Shown here: one piece after another, positions 1 through 8,724 of the stretch
How positions within the stretch are numbered: position 1 is the stretch's first letter
Layout of the letters: each line of letters opens with the position of its first letter
Notes under the pieces: model-generated
What the model saw: only the letters and a program-made list of their open reading frames with translations
Databases searched by the model: none
Told to the model about the DNA's origin: nothing
Source: Verrucomicrobiota bacterium
GTDB lineage: Bacteria; Verrucomicrobiota; Verrucomicrobiia; Limisphaerales; J093
Assembly (NCBI GenBank): GCA_022710935.1
Contig: JAKLFY010000036.1
Coordinates: 1-63,247 of the forward strand
Direction: 5' to 3'
DNA: 63,247 nt
Translations under genes and position numbers: made by a program

Positions 1-126
1 ATGGCAGCATGCAAGCAAGATACTTTGGCGCGGTCACACCACAATCTGTAGGAATCACGACTGACATTCTCCAAAATCACCCGGGGCGGTGCAGAAGCTG
101 ACCTAAACACGCTTGTTTTAGGACTA

Positions 127-434
127 GGGGCCTTAGCCGCGCCTTTGGGTCCAGGAAAGTTGCGATAAGGAATTGAGCTGGTGCCTCGCGCAGCATCCGG
201 GCATCCGTCTGTGCCTCGAAGGTCTCCAACTCGTGGGACGTCGGAATCACCGAAGGACCCCTTTCGCACGTCGATTGAGACAATTCGCCCGTGGCACGGC
301 GAATCTGTCTGCAGAACTCGTGGTGACTGCTTGGAGCCACTTTTAGCGGCCGAAAAGCGGCCCTAAGTGTCGTTCACGACCACTCCATCGGCCTTATCTC
401 CCTCCGATAGAACGAGTTCATTTGGTGAGACGAG
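127..434. repeat. Direct repeat, copy 1 (left of SGNH gene)
   Basis: About 310 bases that recur at 3176-3593 in the same orientation. By eye the match is high over the first ~200 bases and again over the last ~90. Copy 1 lacks about 110 bases present in copy 2 between these blocks. The reverse strand is open in part, but the two translations diverge at many residues, so I do not call it a gene. Nothing else is recognisable in 1-518 upstream of the first gene. Confidence 0.75.
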
Positions 435-518
435 GATGAGGTGAGATATTTCAAGAGTCCGCGCAACTGCCGCCAGGATTCGCCTAAGTAACAACTGAAC
501 ACAAAAACACGCCTGATT

Positions 519-2582
519 ATGAAGACAACGCTTCCGATACTTCTGCTGCTTGGCTGCCTGACGGCAGCAGTTCTTGCCCAATCTCCGGCGCCGACGCGCA
601 CGATTACCTTCGTGTCGGTGGGTGACTCGGTCGCCTCCGGGGAAGGAAACCCGGATATTCCAGCAGTGGTCAGACCGAATTTGGATTACAACCCCGTCCA
701 GCACCTACCCAACCCCAAGTACGATCCCCGCAAAAAGACTCCCAACTCCGATTACCATCCCTTCGAGACACTGCCCAACGCCAACTACGACCCGTTTGAA
801 TGGGTAATCAACCCACACTACCAGCCGTTTCCAGTGCCAGCGGCGCTTCTCAACGTGCTCCCTGGTTTTCCTCCCTATGATCCGAACTTGACTATCAAGA
901 ACCCCACGTATGATCCCAGAATGGTCGTTCCTAATCCTGACTTCGATCCCAACCCGTTGGTGGAGAATCCGAACTACGACCCGAACTTGTGGTCGGTTGA
1001 GTTAAACGTCAACTATCTTACTAACCTGTATCTCGTGGAAGAGGCGGCCACTTGGGCGGAAAAGAAGGACCACCGCTCCAACCTCGCCGGCCCGGCTCTG
1101 GCGGCGGCTGAGTTAAAAGCACGTTACCCGAATGCCGACCTCGCCTTTGTGCACCTCGCTAAGTCGGGTGCCAAGACAGACGACCCGGCGGAACCTGACT
1201 ATTCCGTTATCAATCAGATCCAGAAGGCCAAGACTCATCCCATCGTGAAGGACGCAGGGCGCATCGACATTCTGACCATTTCAGTCGGGGGAAACGATGT
1301 GCATCCAGACGGATTTGGAGGATTGATCACGGCCTGTGGGGAATCCATTCGAACGGGCGTCCTGCCCTCGGAAGACGCCGAACTGAACGCCGATGTCCAG
1401 GAAGGCCTTGCTGAGTTGCCTGACAAGCTAGACCGGTTGGCGGACGCTATCGGCTCCGCTCATGTGGGACAGGTGTTCATAACCGAGTACTTCGATCCAA
1501 CGCGGGACAGTGAGGGGTTCTTCTGCTTGGGCGAGACGGAATGGGCTTACGACCAAATCGTAGTGCCGCTCAATGCAGCGCTGAAATCCGCCGCCCTCCG
1601 CCACGGTTGGCACTACGTTGGGGGCATAGCTGAGCGCTTTCGCACCCACGGCCACTGCGCCGCTCATCTGCCCGATCCTAGAAAAGTGATTCTGAATCCC
1701 CATTACGATCCGCTCGAACGGTTGCCCAACCCGGATTACAATCCAATTCAACGCTTGCCAAACCCTAAGTACAACCCGATCAAGGACGTGCCTAACTTCA
1801 AGTACAATCCAGTCAAAGACAAGCCGAACCTCAACTACAACCCGTTCGAGACCATCCCAAACCCCAACTACAACCCAATAGAGCAGATTCCGAACCCTAA
1901 CTACAATCCGCTCGAGAACATTCCGAACCCGGCGTATCAGCCATTCCCCTGGCGTCCTAAGTACGATAAGCGACTGACGATCCCAAATCCGGATTACGAT
2001 CCGAATCTACTCATTCCCAATCCTGCCTACGACGGACGTCTCACCTTGCCGAATCCAAAGTATAGTCCGGAGCTGACGGTGCCAAACCCAGCTTATAACC
2101 CAGCGCTGACGCTGCCCAACCCCGACTATGATCCGGAACTGACGCTGCCCAACCCCGACTATGATCCGGACCTCACCATTCCGAATCCTGACTTCGAATT
2201 CGGACCGGTGGTCGGAGACAACTGGGTGGTGCGGTTTGAAGAGTCAATTGTGATCCAGGGAGATTGGGATGGTACGGCCCATCCTAACGCTCAAGGGCAC
2301 GCGATCTATCGCGACCGCCTGGTTGAAGAGATCAACCGTTTCGTAGACTTTTGGCCTGCTCCGCGGATTGCCCAGATCACCGCCTCAGAGTCCACCGTTC
2401 GCCTCCTGATCGAGAACCAGTATCCAGTGGAGCGGATCGAAATCCAGAGAACGCCTGTTGTCTCCGACCCGGAGTGGGTTGCGGTCGACTGCAACCCGAT
2501 CGTCCTGGAAAACGGGCTGTGCGAAGCGACGGTCACTCGGACAGGCGCCTCGATCGAGTTCTTCCGGCTCTTGGTGAAGTAG
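519..2582 (+). CDS. Secreted SGNH/GDSL hydrolase interrupted by two arrays of an 11-residue Asn-Pro-Tyr repeat
   Basis: A 687-residue protein with a Sec signal peptide (about 1-20, ending in Ala-Gln). The SGNH esterase/lipase blocks are visible: GDS with candidate nucleophile Ser37, the GGND oxyanion block at 257-260, and the C-terminal Asp/His block with His588 followed by Pro-Asn. The catalytic domain is split by low-complexity arrays at residues ~53-160 and ~386-560, built from an 11-residue unit with consensus N-P-x-Y-[ND]-P-x-x-x-[LIV]-P. Residues ~611-687 form a short beta-type module ending in Phe-Phe-Arg, as in many verrucomicrobial secreted proteins. The likely role is extracytoplasmic ester hydrolysis; the substrate is unknown. 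The gene stands alone between two direct repeats. The family is clear from the blocks; the repeat insertions are not something I recognise from SGNH enzymes. Confidence 0.85.
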   Translation: MKTTLPILLLLGCLTAAVLAQSPAPTRTITFVSVGDSVASGEGNPDIPAVVRPNLDYNPVQHLPNPKYDPRKKTPNSDYHPFETLPNANYDPFEWVINPHYQPFPVPAALLNVLPGFPPYDPNLTIKNPTYDPRMVVPNPDFDPNPLVENPNYDPNLWSVELNVNYLTNLYLVEEAATWAEKKDHRSNLAGPALAAAELKARYPNADLAFVHLAKSGAKTDDPAEPDYSVINQIQKAKTHPIVKDAGRIDILTISVGGNDVHPDGFGGLITACGESIRTGVLPSEDAELNADVQEGLAELPDKLDRLADAIGSAHVGQVFITEYFDPTRDSEGFFCLGETEWAYDQIVVPLNAALKSAALRHGWHYVGGIAERFRTHGHCAAHLPDPRKVILNPHYDPLERLPNPDYNPIQRLPNPKYNPIKDVPNFKYNPVKDKPNLNYNPFETIPNPNYNPIEQIPNPNYNPLENIPNPAYQPFPWRPKYDKRLTIPNPDYDPNLLIPNPAYDGRLTLPNPKYSPELTVPNPAYNPALTLPNPDYDPELTLPNPDYDPDLTIPNPDFEFGPVVGDNWVVRFEESIVIQGDWDGTAHPNAQGHAIYRDRLVEEINRFVDFWPAPRIAQITASESTVRLLIENQYPVERIEIQRTPVVSDPEWVAVDCNPIVLENGLCEATVTRTGASIEFFRLLVK
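675..995 (+). repeat. Coding 33-bp repeat array 1 in the SGNH gene
   Basis: Encodes residues ~53-159. Four units of the form x-x-Y-[ND]-P-x-x-x-x-P are followed by a turn segment containing Tyr-Gln-Pro-Phe-Pro (101-105) and a proline-rich linker. Four further units follow, whose motif shifts towards Y-D-P-N-L-T. The DNA units are diverged, so this is an old array rather than a recent slippage product. Confidence 0.8.
1674..2198 (+). repeat. Coding 33-bp repeat array 2 in the SGNH gene
   Basis: Encodes residues ~386-560. Seven units with consensus NPxYNPxxx[LIV]P lead to the same Tyr-Gln-Pro-Phe-Pro turn (473-477). Seven units with consensus NPxYDPxLT[LIV]P follow, then a partial unit (N-P-D-F). 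The only near-identical DNA neighbours are the last two complete units (about 2116-2181). Confidence 0.85.
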
Positions 2583-2766
2583 GACTGCGGGATGGAAGAG
2601 CCCCCAGTCTGCTGGTGGCGGTCCCTCGCGCGACGGTCGAGCACAAAGGGGCCGCCTCGGCAGCGCGGCGCAACCGCAGCCGACGCCAAGGAGTCCGCGT
2701 AGACGTTCTGCCCGAAGCACACGCCGGTCGCCGCGCCTGCCGAGAGGGGCGTCAAGGCACCTTGTT

Positions 2767-3021
2767 TCAGGGCAGGAGAACCTCGACCGCTCGATAGAAC
2801 CGTTTCGCCCCGGCGAGGGATGTCGGGTCGATCACGGTGAATAGACTCGCAGGCAGGATGATAGTGGTGACGGTGACCCAGTCGGCGCCGCCGACAGCCA
2901 GGGAGGATGCGATCCGATACTGACGGCCCGGTGTCCCCTCGAGCTTGATGCCGGCATACGTGGCGAGGTCCACAGTCGGCGCCGGCACGCTGGACGTGGC
3001 CACGGTGCCGAAGGCGTCCAA
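2767..3021 (-). pseudogene. 3'-terminal remnant of a secreted verrucomicrobial protein
   Basis: An open stretch of about 84 codons with no convincing start. It reads as a C-terminal module: a Gly-rich Tyr-Arg-Ile segment, a central Trp-Val, an Asp-Pro, and an ending in Arg-Phe-Tyr-Arg-Ala-Val. The same kind of module closes the RCC1 protein at 13.9 kb. Upstream sequence on this strand does not continue any domain I can name. It is probably the tail of a larger gene that has been lost. Between 2583 and 3175 I see nothing else coding. Confidence 0.45.
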
Positions 3022-3175
3022 CTGGTGGTCGGGTACGGCACGAACTCCGCACGGAACTCTCGGGCGGTTACCTGAGGCAGGTCCGTGACTGTGAACTCAG
3101 CCCGCCCGAAGACACTGGTCTCGCCAAGGCAAGCGACTCTGGATTAACGGTTTGGAGCGATGGTAGACCCGGCCG

Positions 3176-3593
3176 GGGGCCTTAGCCGCACTTTTCGGTC
3201 CAGGAAAGTCGCGGTAAGTAACTGATCTGGTGCCTGGCGCAGCATCCCGGCATCCGCCTGTGCCTCGAAGGTCTCCAACTCGTGTAACGTCGAGATCACG
3301 CAAGGGTCCTTTTCGCACGTCGATTGACGCAATTCGCCCGTGGCACGGCGAATCTGTCTGCAGGACTTGTGGCGTTGCTGAACCGATAGGCCGATTCTCC
3401 CTGCTGGGTGCGGGTTTCATAGAACCGGAAATCTCACCCATGGACCGTCAGGAATGCCGGGACCGCCCCACTGGTGAGATTTCCGGGTTAGAGCCGATTC
3501 TAGCGGCCGAAAAGCGGCTCTAAGTGTCATTCGCGACCACTCCACCGGTCTTATCTCCTTCCGATACAACGAGTTCCTTTGGCGAGACCAGGG
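3176..3593. repeat. Direct repeat, copy 2 (right of SGNH gene), carrying an inserted palindromic element
   Basis: Second copy of the 127-434 repeat. Relative to copy 1 it contains about 110 extra bases at roughly 3380-3490, which include the palindromic element at 3423-3490. Sequence on both sides of the extra bases matches copy 1. Confidence 0.75.
3423..3490. repeat. Palindromic element, TAACCCG-type family
   Basis: The left arm CCGGAAATCTCACC (3425-3438) is the exact inverse of GGTGAGATTTCCGG (3473-3486), and the right end is CGGGTTA. At 68 bases it matches the size and end sequence of the elements at 29158, 39211, 42671 and 57849. It lies within the segment of direct-repeat copy 2 that is missing from copy 1. 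Confidence 0.7.
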
Positions 3594-3633
3594 TGACCAA
3601 CGCTCTTCTCGCCGATGCGACAATGAGGCAACG

Positions 3634-6600
3634 TCACGCCTTGTTTGCGGGAAGCGGGGGCGGGCTCTTCGGCTTTCGCGCGAGGGCTTTCCAGCAGCCG
3701 CCCGTGCTGAACTGCATCCAGGTCCATCGCAGCCATCGGATGAGCGCCGCGGCGAGCCAGAGGGCCCAGGCCAGCATCAGCAGCCGGTAGAACCAGACGG
3801 ACACCGACACGACGACTGGCAGGGGCAGTTCGGTTCCGCTGCGCGGCTGGAACCAACGCAGCTCGACCCGCGACGAACCGTTCCCGCGAATGAACATCTC
3901 GGGGTTGCCGAGAAGCCCCTCGCTCACCACGGCTACGAGGATGCCCAACGCCGCCAGTGTGAGACCCACCAGCAACACCTGCAGCAGGTTGAACTTCCAC
4001 GCTGCGATCCCGCTCCCTCGTTGCCCACGCCAGGCAACAAGGAAGAACCAGCCTACCACCGTCAGCGCGGCAGCCAGGTGAATCTGCGTCAGGCCGAGTG
4101 CGAGAAGCATCCACTGCAGTCGGGTCACCGGCGAGAGTCTCAGTCCGCCCAAGACCCACGCCGCGAGAAGAGAGACGGCCAGCACGGTCCAGAACCGCAC
4201 CGCCGGGCCGCGCAAGGGTCCGGACACCCAGAGCACCCAGCGACTCTCGGGCACACGGATCGCGGTGGTGATGTTCGCCGCCTCGACCGGCAACTTCACG
4301 GTCCCGGCCACCGCCTTGGTCTCCAGCGGCTGATTGGATCGCCACTCGAGGTTCAACGTCTGGCTGCCCGGATGCACCGGCACCATCAGCTTCGCTCCCT
4401 CGCGCCGGACCGGAACCGAACGGTCGTCCTGTTTGAGCGAGGACACCTCCGCCTTCGGGTCCAGTTCGAGGATGAAATCGTCGCCCAGGCTGGCCTCGAC
4501 ATCGAGGGTGAGTTGCGATGTGCGCTGGCGGCTGCCCAGCGCGATGTCGTGCCTCACGCGCCGCACGGTGATGGTGTCGCCGCTCATCGCCTCAGGTTTG
4601 CTGAATGAAAGGGCAACGCTTTCACCCGGCCACGGATGCCAGACGGGCACCAGGTTGCGCTCGCTGGTTTCGAACACGGGCGCGAGGCCTGAAAGCGATA
4701 CGTTCCATACCGGCGAGGTCACCAGGTGCCAGCGCTCGATCCAGCGATCGGTCTTGGCCGCAGTCAGCTCGATAGGTCTGCCGATCGGCAATTCGCTTTC
4801 CCAGGCAAACTCGGCTTCCCCGGCGCCCAGGCGCACCTCCACGATTCCGTCCTGCACGATGACTCCCGGCGAGAGCACCTTTTCGCCCGCGAGCAGCGGG
4901 ACGCGCAGCGAGACCGCCTTGCCTGTCTGGGCCAAACGGGTGACCACGGTGCGCGCCTGCCAGATCAACCCGACCTCCAGGTGACGTTCCACCGCCACGA
5001 TGGCGTTGAAATCCCGGCGATCGTACTCCGCTTCGCCTGCGGCAGCCTGGCGCTGGCGGGCAAAGAAAACCTGGTTCTCCGGAATGCCATTCGGGCGCAC
5101 CCCCGTGACCGTCCAGCCGGGGGCGTCAATGGCGACGCGGCGCGGTTTCAACAGGAACGTCCATTCCCATTCCGTAGCGCTGGGAAGGAGCCCTTCCACG
5201 ACGACGCGATGGACACCCGCGGGCGCGACGACCCACAAGTAGCCATCATCCCGGCGCAAGACTGCCTCCGGCTTGTCATCCAATTGGACGGACACAGGCG
5301 ACCACGAGGGCAGTTTGCCCGGCAGGGGCACGGCCACCTGCGCCGCCGCATGGATCTCGGCCGTCATGGTGATCCTGCCATCGGTGACGCTCAGATCCAC
5401 AGTCGGGATTTCCGCGGCGCGCGGATAGGCGTCTGAAGTCTCGATCAGGCGGTCGCGCAGCGTGTTCAGCGTCTCCTTGTCCGGCAGTTGGGCCAGGGAC
5501 GAGGTCGGCACGCACAGCGCCAACAGCAGAGCCGCCGCGGCCCCCGCGCCTGTGGCTTTGCCCGGGCCGCCGGCAACCGGTTTCCAACCGCGCCGGCGCA
5601 ACAGCAGGCCGCCAAGCGCCAACAGCAACGCCACGCGCAGAACCGTCAGGACGCGATGCACGGTGGTGGAGATGAGAACGGGGCGGATGGTCTCATCGGC
5701 CGACACGGGGCCGTTCCAACCGCAGCGGACCAGGTTCCAATTCCATTCCGGCTCGGCGGGGCCGGTCTGGATCTTGGCCTTGGATTCATAGCGCAGGTTG
5801 GATTCGAGTCCATAGCGCGCCACCCGTTTTCCAATCGACGGCACTCCCAATTCCTCCGCCCGCGCGGTCTGGAGCGCCTCGGCGGCTGGCGGCGGCGCGG
5901 CCCACTGGGGCGCCGGACGATACGCGCGCCAGCCAAAGAGCGGGTGCGAGCCGTAGCTGTAGCCCTGCCGTTCGAGCTGAGGATACATGACGCTCTGAAG
6001 CTGACTGGCGACGAATGGCACGAGACCGAACAGCAACAGCGCAACGGCAAGCCACTGCCATGCCATGATCCCCTTGCGCACGCCGCCTTCCGGCACCACA
6101 CGCAACAGCGCCAGCGGCAGCAGCAGAAAGAGCCACGCCAGCCGGGGTGCGCCCGGCTCGTGATACCCGAGGCCGAAGGCCAGGAACGCCACCAGCCCCG
6201 CTTTCCAGCCCCACAACTTGAACACGGCCAGCGTGAAGATCAGCAGCAGGAACAGGTCGAGCAGTGTCCACGCCGTCAGCCAGTCGCCCTCGACCCAGTC
6301 CGCGCCGAATAGCGCCAACAACCGCCAGCCCGGCGGCAGATTCATCGAGACGTCAAGCCCGTCCGCGGGCGCCCGCCAGCCCGTAGCCGGGATCGCTTTC
6401 ATCCGATCCGAACGCCCGATGGCCTGGAGGTCCAGGTTCCGAGTGCGAATCTCGACGCCTGGGGCGCCGTTGGCCGGGTTGACGGTGATCAACTGAGGCT
6501 GTCCCCCCATCTTCGCGGCGCCGAGTTTCTGGCCAGCCGCGACATCGAGCCGCCAAATCTGCTGCATCGTTCCATGGATCTGATCGCGGAACGTCAATCC

Positions 6601-7701
6601 ACTGCCATCCTCGTCCAGCCAGAATACGCGGCTGATCTTCAACCCTTCCGGCCGTTGCAGTCCCATCCCCCGCATCCTCTCCACCAGCCGGAACGCCCGG
6701 TCGGTCGGCCATTGATACACCGGCAGGCTCCGCCATTTCTGCGGAAAGGCTGTCTGCGAAACGTCCACCACCTGGATGCCATCGAGCTCGGCCATGCGAA
6801 ACTCCGGTGCAGCCCGAAAGCCGACCAACTCCGTCGCCACAATCGGTTGCGCGCCTTGCGCGAACCTAATCTCACCCGCGTCGGTCGTGCGAAACGCGTC
6901 CACGCGAATGGTCCATTTGCCCGCCCGCACCTGCGCCTTCATGCGACCCTGATCGTCCACGGCCACCGGCACCGGCGCGTCCACCGACGCGATGCTCCAT
7001 CCCTCGGGCACGATGTGGCCCAGGTCCTCCTCGCGGCTCTTGCCCGACACGCTCAGCTCGAGTTCCGTGCGCAGCCAGAGCGGAATCCCATCCTCGATGA
7101 CCCGCCAGACCTGGGCGGCAACCGTGTCCTTGTCCGTGGCCTCGAGACGGACACGTTTGAGCCAGAGGTCGCCGGCCTCGTCCCAGTTGGGGAGTTCGAC
7201 TTTCTTGCCTTCGAGGACGAGTGAAAGCAGACCCACCTCGCGCGGCACGCGGATCAGTTGGGGCATTTCAGTCTCCCAGCGGAACGCGCCTGTGATGTGG
7301 CGACGCCCTGGTTCGAGCTCGATGCAGGGCCGGCTCTCGTGCTCCACGACGGCCATCGGCGTGCCGTCCGCGCGCACCTCGAGCGGCCAGGCATCGCCGC
7401 CCCCCGGCAGCGGCACCCAGGTCCGGCTGAATACGGCCACACTCAATTCCCACGTTGCGGATTTCTGATCCGCCGCCAAGGACAGCGCGCCGGGCCAAAA
7501 ACAGACGCGTCGGGCCGCGTCATTGAACGGCGTCGGGCAATCGCGCTGCTTGACGTCCCAGGTCGCCCAGTCCTGCCACTCCTTGAGCGGCGCGGGGATC
7601 TGGCGCCCGGTCAGTTCCTGGGCGTTGCCCGAATCGATTGCGCCGCAGGCGGCGCACCAGACGGTCAGCAAGGTGACTGCTTTCATGGGAAGTGTTGACA
7701 T
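3634..7701 (-). CDS. Very large membrane protein of unknown function (1355 aa)
   Basis: Begins with a signal peptide (about residues 1-28). A long periplasmic-type beta-rich region (~30-470) is followed by a cluster of hydrophobic segments at about 477-566. Two more lie near 684-701 and 715-730, the second resembling an internal signal/anchor. A second extracytoplasmic region follows (~735-1165), and at least four hydrophobic helices lie in the last 190 residues. The tail is basic and proline-rich. No enzymatic motif is visible. The two-part layout (soluble, membrane, soluble, membrane) suggests an envelope or surface-assembly protein, but that is a guess. It is not in an obvious operon: decayed DNA lies upstream and repeats lie downstream. 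Two in-frame Met codons (7701 and 7686) could be the start. Confidence 0.75.
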   Translation of the reverse strand: MSTLPMKAVTLLTVWCAACGAIDSGNAQELTGRQIPAPLKEWQDWATWDVKQRDCPTPFNDAARRVCFWPGALSLAADQKSATWELSVAVFSRTWVPLPGGGDAWPLEVRADGTPMAVVEHESRPCIELEPGRRHITGAFRWETEMPQLIRVPREVGLLSLVLEGKKVELPNWDEAGDLWLKRVRLEATDKDTVAAQVWRVIEDGIPLWLRTELELSVSGKSREEDLGHIVPEGWSIASVDAPVPVAVDDQGRMKAQVRAGKWTIRVDAFRTTDAGEIRFAQGAQPIVATELVGFRAAPEFRMAELDGIQVVDVSQTAFPQKWRSLPVYQWPTDRAFRLVERMRGMGLQRPEGLKISRVFWLDEDGSGLTFRDQIHGTMQQIWRLDVAAGQKLGAAKMGGQPQLITVNPANGAPGVEIRTRNLDLQAIGRSDRMKAIPATGWRAPADGLDVSMNLPPGWRLLALFGADWVEGDWLTAWTLLDLFLLLIFTLAVFKLWGWKAGLVAFLAFGLGYHEPGAPRLAWLFLLLPLALLRVVPEGGVRKGIMAWQWLAVALLLFGLVPFVASQLQSVMYPQLERQGYSYGSHPLFGWRAYRPAPQWAAPPPAAEALQTARAEELGVPSIGKRVARYGLESNLRYESKAKIQTGPAEPEWNWNLVRCGWNGPVSADETIRPVLISTTVHRVLTVLRVALLLALGGLLLRRRGWKPVAGGPGKATGAGAAAALLLALCVPTSSLAQLPDKETLNTLRDRLIETSDAYPRAAEIPTVDLSVTDGRITMTAEIHAAAQVAVPLPGKLPSWSPVSVQLDDKPEAVLRRDDGYLWVVAPAGVHRVVVEGLLPSATEWEWTFLLKPRRVAIDAPGWTVTGVRPNGIPENQVFFARQRQAAAGEAEYDRRDFNAIVAVERHLEVGLIWQARTVVTRLAQTGKAVSLRVPLLAGEKVLSPGVIVQDGIVEVRLGAGEAEFAWESELPIGRPIELTAAKTDRWIERWHLVTSPVWNVSLSGLAPVFETSERNLVPVWHPWPGESVALSFSKPEAMSGDTITVRRVRHDIALGSRQRTSQLTLDVEASLGDDFILELDPKAEVSSLKQDDRSVPVRREGAKLMVPVHPGSQTLNLEWRSNQPLETKAVAGTVKLPVEAANITTAIRVPESRWVLWVSGPLRGPAVRFWTVLAVSLLAAWVLGGLRLSPVTRLQWMLLALGLTQIHLAAALTVVGWFFLVAWRGQRGSGIAAWKFNLLQVLLVGLTLAALGILVAVVSEGLLGNPEMFIRGNGSSRVELRWFQPRSGTELPLPVVVSVSVWFYRLLMLAWALWLAAALIRWLRWTWMQFSTGGCWKALARKPKSPPPLPANKA

Positions 7702-7726
7702 TCAACAGTTTAATGGGCACGGGGAC

Positions 7727-7849
7727 CATGAACCGGTCTGTAGCCGTCCCGCAGCGCGGGATAAGTCGGCGCTGATTCCTGCCTTCGACGGAGCGAGATG
7801 GCGCCGTCTGATCCCGCGATGCGGGACGGTTACGCAACCACGGTTCATG
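7727..7849. repeat. 123-bp palindromic element at the break point of a pseudogene
   Basis: Outer arms CATGAACCG (7727-7735) and CGGTTCATG (7841-7849). The inner 19-base arms at 7744-7762 and 7811-7829 are inverse to each other with one mismatch, around a GTAGCCGTCCCGC core. A third short CGGCGC/GCGCCG pair lies inside. The element starts exactly where the homology of the DUF4038 remnant stops. It is a different family from the TAACCCG elements. Confidence 0.7.
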
Positions 7850-8441
7850 TTGTATTCGCCGGCGAGAACCCAAATGACGTTGTAAGCGCCCAACCGCGCG
7901 ATAACATACCGCCACCACCGCCGCATCTGCTCCTCGCCGACCCTCTCGTTCAGGCGTTCCCGACTCCACCAGGGATGAATCCACACCGTGATCCCCTTGC
8001 CGTTGGCGTAAGCGATCATTTCCTCCACCTTGCGAATCTGCTCGAGGTTCGGTGAGTCGTAGGTCCGGTTGAGCAGCCCGTTGTTCCCCGCAAAGAACAT
8101 CTGGCCGACAGTAAAACCCTTCGCGAAGCGGTGGACCAAGTGCATTCGCCGGCAGCCGGCGGCGCAAAGCGGGCTTTCCACGTGTTGCCTCCGTCCCAAA
8201 ACATCGCCGAGGCATACTGCATCCCGCGAGCCGGCCCGCTTGTTCCCGAAAAGGTCGCCTGGGCCAGCGGAGTGCTCCGATCCGGCAAACCGTCCACATA
8301 GCAGTTCGCATACTCGCGACGCGCCTCGAACGTCAACTCAACGACCTCCCAGGGACGGGCAGTCTGGGCGTGCAGGCCAGGTCCTGCGGCCCAAGCTGCG
8401 AAGAGCATCACGGTATGTCGTATCCATTTCATGGCTTGCAT
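7850..8441 (-). pseudogene. Broken DUF5060/DUF4038 (apiosidase-like) glycoside hydrolase
   Basis: The N-terminal part (from the Met at 8441 or 8432) has a signal peptide and a DUF5060 domain, recognisable by its Trp-Asp-Gly-Gly-Asn-Thr-Trp-Lys-Ala-Arg-Phe-Ala-Pro segment. Near 8120-8150 the frame shifts by one. It resumes directly in the DUF4038 barrel (Phe-Thr-Val-x-Gln-Met, then a segment ending Leu-Ala-Gly-Glu-Tyr-Asn). The linker and the start of the barrel, some 60-70 residues in intact relatives, are missing, and everything after the Glu-Tyr-Asn segment is lost at the palindrome at 7849. The family assignment is confident; activity is excluded by the frameshift and both deletions. Confidence 0.75.
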
Positions 8442-8480
8442 GGCCCGGCCAGGCTGGAGTGCGTTGCCGGCATGCCAAGG

Positions 8481-8681
8481 TCAGGCGACCGCCAGGGCAA
8501 CGCGTTTCGAGACAGGAGAGATTCCCTCGGGCAATCGCACACGCCAGCGACGTTCGCTTCGGTCCACACGCGGGACCAGCATCGCTTCGTCGCGCGCCTG
8601 CCCGACAGCGGTGTCCACCAGCAGGAAGTCCGGCCCCAACTGAATCACGGGCAGGACGCGGTCATCCACGAGCAACTGCAT
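8481..8681 (-). CDS. Small conserved protein of unknown function
   Basis: A 66-residue protein starting Met-Gln-Leu-Leu-Val-Asp, with an upstream in-frame Met at 8726 as the alternative start. It contains Gln-Leu-Gly-Pro-Asp-Phe-Leu in the first third and Glu-Arg-Arg-Trp-x-Val-x-Leu-Pro-x-Gly-Ile near the end. I recall this combination from short hypothetical proteins of Verrucomicrobiota; it has no assigned function. The gene points away from the kinase-like remnant at 8725. Being intact in a decayed neighbourhood, it may be a survivor of a lost cassette. Confidence 0.5.
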   Translation of the reverse strand: MQLLVDDRVLPVIQLGPDFLLVDTAVGQARDEAMLVPRVDRSERRWRVRLPEGISPVSKRVALAVA

Positions 8682-8724
8682 CTGCGCATCGGCAGAATGC
8701 CTGCCGTGGCTGGATGTCGGCATC

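Noticed and set aside
127-434. Reverse-strand open frames in the two direct repeats, considered as a small gene such as a four-helix-bundle protein
   Set aside because: The two translations differ at many residues and keep no recognisable motif. Conservation is at the DNA level across frames.
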